From the NCBI GenBank assembly GCA_022072125.1, contig JAJVIH010000051.1:18458-82457 (forward strand): a stretch of 64,000 nt of DNA. The letters are read 5' to 3'. How positions within the stretch are numbered: position 1 is the first letter of the stretch; the number at the start of each line of letters is the position of its first letter. The translations under genes were made by a program, and so were the position numbers. This DNA is from Myxococcota bacterium (lineage in GTDB: Bacteria; Myxococcota; JAJVIH01). The notes beneath the pieces are model-generated. The model was not told the origin of the DNA. It ran no database searches and saw only the letters and a list, made by a program, of their open reading frames with translations. Shown here piece by piece: positions 9,755-17,993 of this stretch.

Positions 9755-10885
9755 ATGCCGTTCCGGCGCATCATACCCTGTCTGGACATCAAGGATGGCC
9801 GGGTGGTCAAGGGCGTGCAGTTCGAGAACCTGCGCGACGCGGGCGACCCCGTGGAGGCCGCGGCCGCCTATGACGGCCAGGGCGCCGACGAAATCTGCTT
9901 TCTCGACATTACCGCCACCCATGAAAACCGCGCCACGCTGTTTGATTTGATCGAACGCGCCGCCTCCCGGGTATTCGTTCCGCTGACCGTGGGCGGCGGG
10001 GTTCGCACCCTCGACGACATCGCCAGGTTGCTGCGCTGCGGGGCGGACAAGGTCAGCATCAACTCCGCCGCGGTCGCCCGGCCGGAATTCGTGGCGGAGG
10101 CGGCGCGCGCCTTTGGCGACCAGTGCATCGTGGTTGCTGTGGACGCCCGGCGATCCGGGAATGGCTGGGAGGTGTTCACCCATGGCGGACGCAAGGCCAC
10201 AGGCCTTGACGCCGTGGACTGGTGCGCACGCATGGCCGCCAGCGGCGCGGGAGAAATCCTTCTCACCAGCATGGATCGGGATGGCGGCAAGGCCGGCTAC
10301 GATCTGGAATTGTTGCGCGCGGTCAGCCGCGCCGCGCCGGTTCCGCTGATCGCCAGCGGCGGGGCGGGCTCGCTGAACCATTTCGTGGAAGCCTTCGGCG
10401 CCGGCGCCGACGCGGTGCTGGCCGCAAGCGTATTCCATTATGGCGAATTCACGCTGGCCCAGGTGCGCGCGCATCTGCAGGCCCACGGGGTTCCCGCGCG
10501 GCCCGGCTGCGCGGTTCCGCCGCCGGAAGAGGATATCGCCCCGCCGCGTCCGGACGGCGGCGCCGCCATTCTGCGCGGGCTCTATGAGATCATCCTGGAG
10601 CGGCGCCATTCGGACGGGTCGAAAAGCTACGTCAAAAGCCTGATGGATAAAGGCCCGGCGCGCATCCACGAAAAGATCATCGAAGAGGCGCACGAAACCA
10701 TCCGCGCCATGGAAGAGGGTGGAGAAGAGCACTTGGTCCGCGAGGCGGCGGATCTGATTTTCCACCTCTGGGTGTTGTTGGGATTTCATGGCGTGCCGCT
10801 GGATCGCATTTACGGCGAACTGGAACGGCGGTTTGGCGTTTCCGGGCACGCCGAGAAGGCCGCGCGCAAGCCTTCCGGGAAATAA
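9755..10885 (+). CDS. hisF: HisF-HisE fusion: imidazole glycerol phosphate synthase cyclase subunit plus phosphoribosyl-ATP pyrophosphatase, 376 aa
   Basis: Residues 1-255 are a complete HisF barrel: [14 protein letters not shown] with the catalytic Asp near 11, a second catalytic Asp in VVAVDARR (about 130), phosphate loops GGGVR and ASGGAG. After a Pro/Glu-rich linker (about 256-275) comes a HisE domain: [23 protein letters not shown] with the metal-binding Glu residues, and [13 protein letters not shown]. The protein therefore combines steps 2 and 5-6 of histidine synthesis; HisF still needs HisH as partner. HisI motifs are absent. HisE is usually fused to HisI, so this pairing is unusual. 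No other his gene lies in the window. It converges on the helicase gene with a six-base gap. Confidence 0.92.
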   Translation: MPFRRIIPCLDIKDGRVVKGVQFENLRDAGDPVEAAAAYDGQGADEICFLDITATHENRATLFDLIERAASRVFVPLTVGGGVRTLDDIARLLRCGADKVSINSAAVARPEFVAEAARAFGDQCIVVAVDARRSGNGWEVFTHGGRKATGLDAVDWCARMAASGAGEILLTSMDRDGGKAGYDLELLRAVSRAAPVPLIASGGAGSLNHFVEAFGAGADAVLAASVFHYGEFTLAQVRAHLQAHGVPARPGCAVPPPEEDIAPPRPDGGAAILRGLYEIILERRHSDGSKSYVKSLMDKGPARIHEKIIEEAHETIRAMEEGGEEHLVREAADLIFHLWVLLGFHGVPLDRIYGELERRFGVSGHAEKAARKPSGK

Positions 10886-10891
10886 TCCGGA

Positions 10892-13873
10892 TTATTCCAT
10901 GACAAAGCGGGCGCGGGCGACCACCAGATGGCTGGTTTCGAAATCGAGCAGGGATCGCAGGGCCGCGGTTTCCGCCTGCTTTTCATCCACCGCCAGCATG
11001 GATGACTCCAGGAACAAGCGCAGTTCCCGGCGGTATTGATCCTCCAGGAGGCGGTATCCGGCGCGCAATTCATTGATGCGGGCCGGGTCTTTCAGGCCAT
11101 CGCGTTTCCGCCGGTTCTCCTCCAGTCCGCGGCGCAGGCGCTCCAGCGTTTTTTCCCCTTCCAGCGACCGGTCCAGGAAGTACTGCTCCAGACGCGACTC
11201 CTCCTGCCGCACCCGCTCCTCGCGGCGTTCCCGCACCCAGGCTTCAAACGCCGCCTGCTCGCGCCGCAGTTCGCCTTGCAGCGCCGCCTCGCACGCGGCG
11301 GGATCCAGGGGGGTATCCTCGCCGTTGGACGCGCCCAGGCGTTCGATCAACTGCAGTTCCTGGGCGTCCAGCGCGCGGAAGGCGCCGTTCATGAACACCG
11401 AGGCGTGCTGGAAAAGCCGTTTTTCGCCGGAAGCGCCGGTGGAGAAAATCGCCGCGAACCACAGGCCGGGCAGGCCGCGGCAGGGCGACAGCCGCTGATA
11501 GACCGGCGCGGATCCGTTGCTGGTCAGGTGAAGCCTCAGTTCGCGCCAGCGCGCTTCCGGGGTCAGGCGATGATGGAGCATCGCCTCCACCCAGGGATGC
11601 CGTGCGTGCAGAAATTCGCTGGCCCCGCTGGCGGCGTCTCCACGGTGGAAATGGATGATCCGGCCGCGCGGCGGCGCGCCATTCAGGGCGGCGATTTCCC
11701 CTGGCAAGCCGTCCAGCCGGTACTGGCGGCCGTGCACCAGTTCGGCCAGGTTGGAATGTCCGGCTTCCGCGAGAACGTAATCGCGCACCTGGGCGGCGCG
11801 CGCGTCGAGCGCCTCGCTCAACTGACGGCGTTTCGCGCGCAGGCGGTCGCGCACTTCGCCGTCGAAGCGTTCCGACAACAGCGCGCCGGCCTCCTGCATG
11901 CGGCGGCCGATCATCTCGTCGAGTTCGCGGGTCAACTGCTCGAAAGCCGAGCGGATCTGATCCTGCCCGCGGCACTGGTTCAGGATATCGAAGACCCGGC
12001 GCTCGAATCCCGCCCCCGATCCCAGTTGCCCCAGCACCTCGTCCGACGCGCCGAAGGCGCCCTCGAACAACTGGAATTTGTGCGAGAGCAAATCGTATAC
12101 GCGCGCATCCGCTTCGTTGCCGCTGTTGAGCAGATTCAGCACCACCACGTCGTGTTGCTGGCCATAGCGATGGCAGCGGCCCACCCGCTGTTCGATGCGT
12201 TGCGGGTTCCACGGCAGGTCGTAGTTGATGACGAGGTTGCAGAACTGCAGGTTCAGTCCTTCCGCCGCCGCCTCGGTCGCCACCAGGATGCGGCTTCGGC
12301 AGCGGAATTCATGCAGCAGCGCCGCGCGCATGAGTTGATCCCGCGACAGGGTCTTGACCTTCTCCCACTCCGCGGGGTCCAGGCTGTCCACCCAGGCGCG
12401 GTAAGCGCGCATGGCGTGGGGGCCGGTGTTGGTTCCGCTGAACGGCGTGACCAGATCGGCGTAGCCATTGGCCTCCAGCAATTCGACCAGGTAGCGCTGG
12501 GTATGCCGCGATTCGGTGAAGATGACCGCCTTCGGCGCCAGGCGCGGGTTGTTGAGGCAGCGTTCGGCCTCGCGCATGGCCTTGCCGAGCACCGCCAGCA
12601 GGGCGTCTCCCTTGGCGTTGGAAGTGATGAGCGCGGCGCGTCCGGCGAGTTCGTGCAGCAGTTCACGCTCTTCGGCCATCTCGTCCCAGGTCATTGGTTC
12701 TTCAGCGGCGGAAGCGCCTTCTCCCCCGTCAAACTCCGCTTCCAGGCCCAGGTCTTCCAGTTCAGCCTCGTCGAAAAACGCGCCCTGATCCCGCAGCGCC
12801 GCCACGCGGGCCGCTTCCTCCGCCATCATGCCTTCCAGGCTGATGCACAGCCGGCGCAGCGCCGCCGCCACCGCGAACGAGGATGACGCCAGCAGCTTGC
12901 GCAGCACCATCGTCATCAACGGACGCTGCGAGGCGTTCAGGCAGGCCAGCCGTTCCCGCGCGAGGAAAGCGGTGACGTCATCGTACAGCGCGGTTTCATC
13001 CGGCCCCGGCTGGAAATCGGCGGTCAGGCAGCGCCGCCGCGTGAACTGGATCATGCCCTCCACCTGCGCGCGCAGGGTGCGGCGCAGCACCGGTTGAATG
13101 CGCTCGCGCAGATCGTTTTCTCCGCGGATGGTCAGTCCCTGCGGGTCGCCGAAGAACCGCTCGCGGAATGACCAGGGGGTTCCCAGCAGCTTTTCGTCTA
13201 TGATGGAGACCAGCCCAAACAGTTCATTCAGGCTGTTCTGCAGCGGCGTGGCGGTCAACAGCACCTTTGGCTTGCCGCGCAGCGCGCCAGCGATGGCCGA
13301 GGCCATGCGCGCGCCTTTCTGGGCGGCGTTGCGCAGGCGGTGCGCCTCGTCAATGATCACCACATCGAAGGGCATGCTTTCAATCTGGTGCGCGCGCCGG
13401 TAGGCCCAGGCGTAGGAAACGATATGAACCGGCCCTTCCTCCAGGGAAAACGCATCGTTCCCACCGCCAGGCAGCGAAGAGGGGACGCCGAATTTTTCCT
13501 GTAGTTCGGAGGCCCACTGCTTGCGCACGGAAGCCGGAGCGATGACCAGCGCGCGGTTTTTTCCATCGCAGCGCAGTTGCGCCAGCACCAGCCCCGCCTC
13601 GATGGTTTTTCCAAGCCCCACCTCGTCGGCGAGGATACAGCCGCCGCGCGGCAGGGCGTCGAGCGCGAAAGCCGCCGCCTCCACCTGGTGCGGGTTCAGG
13701 TCAATACCCGCCGGAGCCAGCGGGTCCGCCAGGCCATGAGCGCCCTCCGCCCGCAGCGACAACCGCGCGGCCATCAGCCGGCGGTGGAAAACCGGCGTTT
13801 CCACGGCCTGGGCGCGCGGCTTCAAATCGAAAACAGGTCCGTTGCGAACCGTGATCATCAGCGGTTGCGGCAT
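10892..13873 (-). CDS. SNF2-family DEAD/DEAH helicase (RapA/HepA-like), 993 aa
   Basis: Residues numbered from ATG 13873: motif I DEVGLGKT near 82, motif II DEAH near 176, TATPLQNS motif III, and a helicase C domain with ATEAAAEGLNLQ and the SNF2 motif VI QRVGRCHRYGQ (about 528-575). A coiled, Arg/Glu-rich C-terminal third follows (FERRVFDIL... to the end). This SNF2 subtype is found as a stand-alone ATPase and in some defence loci (DISARM DrmD, for example), but no methylase, nuclease or phage gene is adjacent. It probably translocates on dsDNA or remodels protein-DNA complexes. The frame extends to a GTG at 13921 without an SD; ATG 13873 has GATGAG upstream and fits better. Confidence 0.88.
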   Translation of the reverse strand: MPQPLMITVRNGPVFDLKPRAQAVETPVFHRRLMAARLSLRAEGAHGLADPLAPAGIDLNPHQVEAAAFALDALPRGGCILADEVGLGKTIEAGLVLAQLRCDGKNRALVIAPASVRKQWASELQEKFGVPSSLPGGGNDAFSLEEGPVHIVSYAWAYRRAHQIESMPFDVVIIDEAHRLRNAAQKGARMASAIAGALRGKPKVLLTATPLQNSLNELFGLVSIIDEKLLGTPWSFRERFFGDPQGLTIRGENDLRERIQPVLRRTLRAQVEGMIQFTRRRCLTADFQPGPDETALYDDVTAFLARERLACLNASQRPLMTMVLRKLLASSSFAVAAALRRLCISLEGMMAEEAARVAALRDQGAFFDEAELEDLGLEAEFDGGEGASAAEEPMTWDEMAEERELLHELAGRAALITSNAKGDALLAVLGKAMREAERCLNNPRLAPKAVIFTESRHTQRYLVELLEANGYADLVTPFSGTNTGPHAMRAYRAWVDSLDPAEWEKVKTLSRDQLMRAALLHEFRCRSRILVATEAAAEGLNLQFCNLVINYDLPWNPQRIEQRVGRCHRYGQQHDVVVLNLLNSGNEADARVYDLLSHKFQLFEGAFGASDEVLGQLGSGAGFERRVFDILNQCRGQDQIRSAFEQLTRELDEMIGRRMQEAGALLSERFDGEVRDRLRAKRRQLSEALDARAAQVRDYVLAEAGHSNLAELVHGRQYRLDGLPGEIAALNGAPPRGRIIHFHRGDAASGASEFLHARHPWVEAMLHHRLTPEARWRELRLHLTSNGSAPVYQRLSPCRGLPGLWFAAIFSTGASGEKRLFQHASVFMNGAFRALDAQELQLIERLGASNGEDTPLDPAACEAALQGELRREQAAFEAWVRERREERVRQEESRLEQYFLDRSLEGEKTLERLRRGLEENRRKRDGLKDPARINELRAGYRLLEDQYRRELRLFLESSMLAVDEKQAETAALRSLLDFETSHLVVARARFVME

Positions 13874-13996
13874 CGTCTCATCAATCGGGGATCGGGATGA
13901 TAACCCGAGCCCAAGAATCACATCGCCCGCGGATCAATCAAGGATCATGAATGTCAAACTGCTCAAGGTCCGTGTGAATGCAGGGAATTGGGGCGT

Positions 13997-14740
13997 TCAC
14001 CATTCCAGCGGCTGGCCGTCGCGGAAAAAACCGCCGGTGGGTCCGGCGTCCGGCAGCAGGGCGGCCCAGACCACGCCCGCCGCGCCTTCCGCCACCGGTC
14101 TTGCGCCCAGCGCATCCAGGCCCGGATAGGTCGCGGTGAATCCCGGGCAGACCGCGTTGACCAGAAAACCCTCGTTTTTCAGCGCCACCGCGGTTTTCAC
14201 CGTGAGGGCGTTGAGCGCCGCCTTGCTGATGCAATATCCCGGCAGCACCAGCCCGCGTTTTCTCATGCCATATCCGGCGCCGAATGAGCCCGCCTCGCTG
14301 GAGACATTGACGATGCGCGGGCTTTCGGCCTGCCGCAGCAACGGCAGCAGGACGGCGATCAGCCTCCATGGTCCGTAGAGGTGCAGTTCCATCAGCGCGC
14401 GCACGCGATCCATGTCTGGTGAGAGGGTGAACTGATCGTCGTCGAAATCGCCTCCGGCGTTATTCACGAGGATGTCCAGCTTCCCGGAGGTCTCCCTGAC
14501 CCACGCGGCAAGGGCCTTCGCGGAGTTGTCATCCGTCACGTCCAGCGGATGAAACCGCACATCCAGCCCTTCCTTGCGCAGTTCCGCTGCCGCCGCTTCT
14601 CCCAACTCCGCATTGCGTGCGGTCATCAACACCGTGGCTGCGCCCTTTTGCGCAAGCTGGCGGCAGACCTCGCGTCCGATGCCGCGGTTGGCGCCGGTGA
14701 CGAGGGCGATGCGCGCCGGTCTGGAATGGTTGTCGGTCAT
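13997..14740 (-). CDS. short-chain dehydrogenase/reductase, carbonyl-reductase-like, 247 aa
   Basis: Classical SDR features: TGANRGIG nucleotide loop (about 15-22), an Arg-containing TARN segment after beta2 suggesting NADP(H), NNAGG (about 92), catalytic Ser in NVSSEAG and the YxxxK pair in GYCISKAALNA. The closest pattern is carbonyl reductase, including the extra segment GMRKRGLVLPGYC between Ser and Tyr that is usual there. Substrate unknown; cytosolic. It lies 23 bases downstream of the radical SAM gene on the same strand, so the two may be co-transcribed, though no pathway link is obvious. Confidence 0.88.
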   Translation of the reverse strand: MTDNHSRPARIALVTGANRGIGREVCRQLAQKGAATVLMTARNAELGEAAAAELRKEGLDVRFHPLDVTDDNSAKALAAWVRETSGKLDILVNNAGGDFDDDQFTLSPDMDRVRALMELHLYGPWRLIAVLLPLLRQAESPRIVNVSSEAGSFGAGYGMRKRGLVLPGYCISKAALNALTVKTAVALKNEGFLVNAVCPGFTATYPGLDALGARPVAEGAAGVVWAALLPDAGPTGGFFRDGQPLEW

Positions 14741-14763
14741 GGCGGGGACGGCGGTTCAGGACC

Positions 14764-15849
14764 CTATAGCCGGCGGATGCCCACATTGCGATCGGAGACC
14801 GCCATCTCCACCGCGTTCCACAACACCCGGGGGTCGAGCGAAAGGATATGGTTGACCTCGTGAATCGGCACGCAGGCGCAGCCAGGGCCGCGCGGCGGAT
14901 TCATGCGGTTCCAGGCTTCGACGAAGCCCCAGGCCCGGCCATTGCCCTGTGTCTGCTGTTGCTGCGTGAACAGGCAGGGCGCGACGGTGCCGTCGCTCAT
15001 CACATAGCCGAAGTAGCGGCCTGCGTAGCAATGGCTGCAGTCGCCGCCCAGGCGGCGGCCATCCCGCCGTTGCAGTTCCAGCACGGCGTATGAATTGCCG
15101 ATGGGCCAGCCCTCGCGTTTCCGCGCCATCAGGGTTTCCGCCAGGCTGGCGATGGATTGCTGGCTGAACGATGCGCCGACCGGCGCGAATACATCCATGG
15201 TCTGGTCATGCTCGATCTGGAAAAATGCGGTGAAGCCCATGTCCCGGGCCAGTTCCAGCACATGATCCACGGTGGCGGCGCCGCGCGGGGTCATGACCGA
15301 CATGGTGACCACCTTGACGCCCGCGGACTGGAATTTTTCGATGGCCGCGATGGCGCGGCTGTAACTGCCCTCCTGGCGCTGGGCGTCATGCACCTCGCGC
15401 GGTCCGTCGAGGGTGACGCAGGCGAGGTCCAGCGGCGCCACTTCGTCGAAGCGATCGGCGACGAACCATCCGTTGGTGTTCATGGTGGCGTAGACGCCGC
15501 GTTTCTTCAGGTGGCGGATGATCTCTCCCACATCCTTGCGCACCATGGGCTCGCCGCCCATCAGGCTTGCGCGTCCCATGCCGGCGCCGGCCAGGGCGTC
15601 AATGCAGTCCCGCCACTCCTGGGTGTCCATTTCCGGCCGTTGCTGCTCGGGGATTTCACAATAATCGCAGCGGAAGTTGCAGCGGTTGGTCAGCGACAGG
15701 CTCATCTGATACGGGGCTTTCCGTCCCAGGGCCCGGCTGACCGCGAGTTTGATGGCGGGACGGGCGAGCGCCCAGCCGCGTTCCACGGCGGTGTGCCCGA
15801 ACTGATCCTGATCGTCATACCGGCGGCGGCCGGAATTCTGTCGCCCCAC
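14764..15849 (-). CDS. radical SAM protein with SPASM-like C-terminal cysteines, 361 aa
   Basis: The [4Fe-4S]-SAM motif CNFRCDYC is complete (Cys57, 61, 64 from the start chosen), followed by the MGGEP SAM-binding motif. The C-terminal part carries CSHCY, VAPC and CAC cysteines, as in SPASM/twitch proteins that bind extra clusters and modify peptides, lipids or cofactors; the substrate is unknown. The open frame reaches 15990, but GTG 15849 has a perfect GAGGAG SD six bases upstream, and the extra N-terminus would lie inside the terminator at 15940-15975. An unlinked role or control by the structured element upstream are both possible. Confidence 0.88.
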   Translation of the reverse strand: MGRQNSGRRRYDDQDQFGHTAVERGWALARPAIKLAVSRALGRKAPYQMSLSLTNRCNFRCDYCEIPEQQRPEMDTQEWRDCIDALAGAGMGRASLMGGEPMVRKDVGEIIRHLKKRGVYATMNTNGWFVADRFDEVAPLDLACVTLDGPREVHDAQRQEGSYSRAIAAIEKFQSAGVKVVTMSVMTPRGAATVDHVLELARDMGFTAFFQIEHDQTMDVFAPVGASFSQQSIASLAETLMARKREGWPIGNSYAVLELQRRDGRRLGGDCSHCYAGRYFGYVMSDGTVAPCLFTQQQQTQGNGRAWGFVEAWNRMNPPRGPGCACVPIHEVNHILSLDPRVLWNAVEMAVSDRNVGIRRL

Positions 15850-15939
15850 GTGGTTCTCCTCACTGGCCCGCGAATTGGCGATTATGCCATGGTTTTCGCG
15901 GCTGGCGCCAGCAGTCAAGCCAACCCTTGGGAGGGGCGC

Positions 15940-15975
15940 AAAAAAAAACCGGCGCCTTTGGGCGAAGGCGCCGGT
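15940..15975 (-). terminator. intrinsic terminator (11-bp stem, nine U)
   Basis: Arms 15948-15958 and 15965-15975 (ACCGGCGCCTT and its complement) enclose a six-base loop; the minus-strand transcript then runs into nine T at 15948-15940. It lies 91 bases before the radical SAM start and about 20 bases after the last structured element of the candidate RNA. Confidence 0.92.
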
Positions 15976-16200
15976 GCTGCCGGAAATCAACCCATCACAG
16001 GAGGGTAGACGGGTTCAGCCAAAAGGGTTGATCCCCGGAAGTAACTGGTTCACACCTTGCGGTGCGAACCACGAACGCTGCCTGAACATCCCCGCCAGTC
16101 GCGGGCCCGACATGTGGTTCAGTCCGGGCTTTGTTCGAATCCGCGAGAGCTTTCTCTCTGTGGGATGAATTAGCAACCGCCATGCCAAAAGATGATTTCC
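15940..16200 (-). ncRNA. candidate structured RNA, about 250 nt, family unknown
   Basis: Read on the minus strand, this region folds into consecutive strong hairpins: GAGAG/CTCTC; an interrupted stem pairing 16112-16122 with 16082-16089, capped by CCCGC/GCGGG (16101-16105 with 16091-16095); an 11-bp stem (16061-16071 with 16046-16056, one G-U) closed by a GCAA tetraloop; and a 14-bp stem (16025-16038 with 15980-15993, two G-U). The intrinsic terminator follows directly. The loop of the last stem holds CCCTCC, which could pair with Shine-Dalgarno sequences. An AT-rich, promoter-like stretch lies just upstream (16200-16250). I could not match tmRNA, RNase P, SRP, 6S or common riboswitch signatures by eye. 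It may instead be a terminator-controlled leader of the radical SAM gene. Confidence 0.55.
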
Positions 16201-16633
16201 ATCACAATATTTTATAAATCATTGTTTTTTATGAATTTTATTTGAATTTGCGGACGGAGATTCATTCCCGACCCGGATTTTGGCCCTGTGAACTATGCAA
16301 ACAGGTGTATTGGTATGCAAATTGTTGCATCATCTTCCGTCGCTGGGAACGAGGTGGGGCGCAGGACTCTTCCTGACTTTAGAGTCGGCCGCCATTTGCA
16401 GGGCAGGGGATCGCGCCCTGTTTTGACACGGTGCGTGCAAACCGGGTTTCGCAGATCAGGCCGGTTTGGCCGCCCAGATGCGTAATTCTTTACCCATGGC
16501 AAAGGTGTTAGTTCATGAATCCGATGAATAAAATCTTTTTATTTCAACAATTTATGTGATCCATTCCGGGTGTCGGGGTTGGCATGCTGTTTGCTTTGAT
16601 TCCCTCGCCTGTAACAACCATGGGGTGTCAACA
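16201..16633. other. AT-rich intergenic region with paired ATGCAA sites
   Basis: This stretch has no convincing gene. Bases 16201-16255 are far richer in A/T than the surroundings and suit a promoter for the minus-strand RNA. At 16295-16300 and 16315-16320 ATGCAA recurs with a 20-bp (two-turn) spacing, and the second copy is half of a palindrome, ATGCAA-ATTG-TTGCAT (16315-16330), typical of a dimeric regulator site. Overlapping short frames of about 65 codons on both strands lack SD sequences and codon bias. A second A/T-rich patch (16515-16555) lies about 80 bases before the membrane-protein gene. Confidence 0.45.
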
Positions 16634-17026
16634 ATGAACTCACCTTTGCTTCATGCCCGGAGAATCATGGTGCTGGCCGCGGCCGCCACCCTGATCACCC
16701 TCTTTACGGGGATTGAAGGCGTGTGGATGGCCAAGGTGTCTCCGGTTTTTGACTCTTGGCTTCCAGCGGTCAGCACCACCATCGCGGGGGTTGTTTCCCT
16801 GCTGTTGGCGATGCGCCTGCGCCAGGCCTACAAAACCCGCATGACCCTGCTGTTGCCGCTGGGGCATGTGGTTCAGATTGCGGCCGCCCTGGTGCATGTC
16901 GGCGTTTCCGGCTGGGTGCTGCTCGCCGTGGCGGCGCCGCTGTCGGTTTTCTACGCCATCACCGCGTTGCGGTGGGTGGAGCGCACCCGCGAACTGGCGC
17001 GCATCCTCCCTGCGTTTGGCAATTGA
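16634..17026 (+). CDS. small four-helix membrane protein, 130 aa
   Basis: Four hydrophobic segments are clear: MVLAAAATLITLFTGI, WLPAVSTTIAGVVSLLLAM, MTLLLPLGHVVQIAAALVHVG and VLLAVAAPLSVFYAITA, joined by short basic loops, with Arg/Glu-rich ends. No family is recognised. The frame extends upstream to 16556, but ATG 16634 follows GGGGTG and starts just before the first helix. It is an isolated gene behind the long regulatory region. Confidence 0.7.
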   Translation: MNSPLLHARRIMVLAAAATLITLFTGIEGVWMAKVSPVFDSWLPAVSTTIAGVVSLLLAMRLRQAYKTRMTLLLPLGHVVQIAAALVHVGVSGWVLLAVAAPLSVFYAITALRWVERTRELARILPAFGN

Positions 17027-17138
17027 TCAGCGTCCCCCGGACGCCAGCATGAACAGTTTCCAGCCTTTCCCCCTCCAGGCTGGCTACTCCTCCGGTTCCT
17101 GCTGGCGTCCATGCTTTTTTCCGGGGTAAGTTGACCCG

Positions 17139-17747
17139 GTGCGTATCCTTTATACAGCATTTGAACCTTTCGGCGGACGGCCTTCCAACCGCTCCCTGGA
17201 GTTGATGGAGCAGGTGCGCGAACGCGCGGATGGATATCTGCACCTGCAAACCCGCGTGCTCCCGGTCACCTGGCAAGGAGTGAGGGAGCAGGTTCCCGGG
17301 TTGCTCGCTTCCCGGGGAGATTTCGCGCCGTCCGCCCTGATCCTCACCGGCGAATATGATCGGGGCTGGGGGCTGAGACTGGAGACCACCGCGCGCAACC
17401 GCCAGCATTCCATCCAGCCGGACAACGCCGGACAGGTCCGCGAGGAAGAACCGGTGATCGCGGATGCGGCTCCGGCTTTGATGACCGTGGTCCCGGCGGA
17501 ACAATGGGCGGCGGAGTTGACCGCGCTGGGTGTTCCCGCCTTTGTCAGTCAGGACGCCGGAACCTATATCTGCAACCAGTCCTATTATCTGGCGCTGCAC
17601 AACGCCCCGCCCGGATTGCCCGTGTTGTTTGTTCACATTCCCCGGGAACTGGAGCCGGCCCCGGAGGGTTTTCCTGCTCCCGGCCCCGGCAATCTCGCCG
17701 GAGGCATGCTCCACCTGATCTCGTGGATGGCCGGCCTGGGCGAGTAG
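17139..17747 (+). CDS. pcp: pyroglutamyl-peptidase I (C15 family), 202 aa
   Basis: The N-terminal FEPFGG signature is present, and the catalytic triad can be placed at Glu82 (RLETTARN), Cys145 (GTYICNQSYY) and His166 (LFVHIP). The enzyme removes N-terminal pyroglutamate from peptides in the cytosol. Length fits the family (about 200-215). The start is GTG. Sequence between Gly-Glu-Tyr (LTGEYDRGWG) and Glu82 departs from the usual GxAGGR pattern, so this is a divergent member. It is monocistronic by spacing. Confidence 0.88.
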   Translation: MRILYTAFEPFGGRPSNRSLELMEQVRERADGYLHLQTRVLPVTWQGVREQVPGLLASRGDFAPSALILTGEYDRGWGLRLETTARNRQHSIQPDNAGQVREEEPVIADAAPALMTVVPAEQWAAELTALGVPAFVSQDAGTYICNQSYYLALHNAPPGLPVLFVHIPRELEPAPEGFPAPGPGNLAGGMLHLISWMAGLGE

Positions 17748-17922
17748 GGCGGCGAATTTTTCAAGGGCCGGGACCGGCGGCATTGGGGAATTTGGAGTGT
17801 GTTTCACCGGTATTGTGATGTCAGGCGGCGAAAGCTCCGGAATTCTTTTCATGAGAGCGAAGGTCATCATAAATCTGCAATGATGATGGAACGGGCGTGG
17901 CCCTTGAACTCCGGAGAACTGC

Positions 17923-17951
17923 TTGACCCATGGGGGGTCGGGTGCTAAATG
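17923..17951 (+). promoter_or_regulatory. sigma70-type promoter of the lipoprotein-lepA-pyr operon
   Basis: TTGACC, 17-base spacer, TAAATG. The predicted start near 17958 precedes the ATG at 17994 and excludes a longer in-frame start at 17949. Confidence 0.5.
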
Positions 17952-17993
17952 CCAGCGGGTTTGCAGGGCCGCCATCCGGGCCCAATCCACGAC

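Noticed and set aside
10892..15849. Possible defence island around the SNF2 helicase
   Set aside because: Neighbours are a histidine enzyme, an SDR and a radical SAM protein; no nuclease, methylase, toxin or integrase is present.
14764..15990. Longer start for the radical SAM protein
   Set aside because: The extra 47 codons include the terminator hairpin and its T-run; GTG 15849 has a perfect GAGGAG SD.
16133..16142. GTTCGAATCC, like a tRNA T-loop
   Set aside because: Flanking bases do not form a T stem, and no acceptor, D or anticodon arms can be drawn around it.
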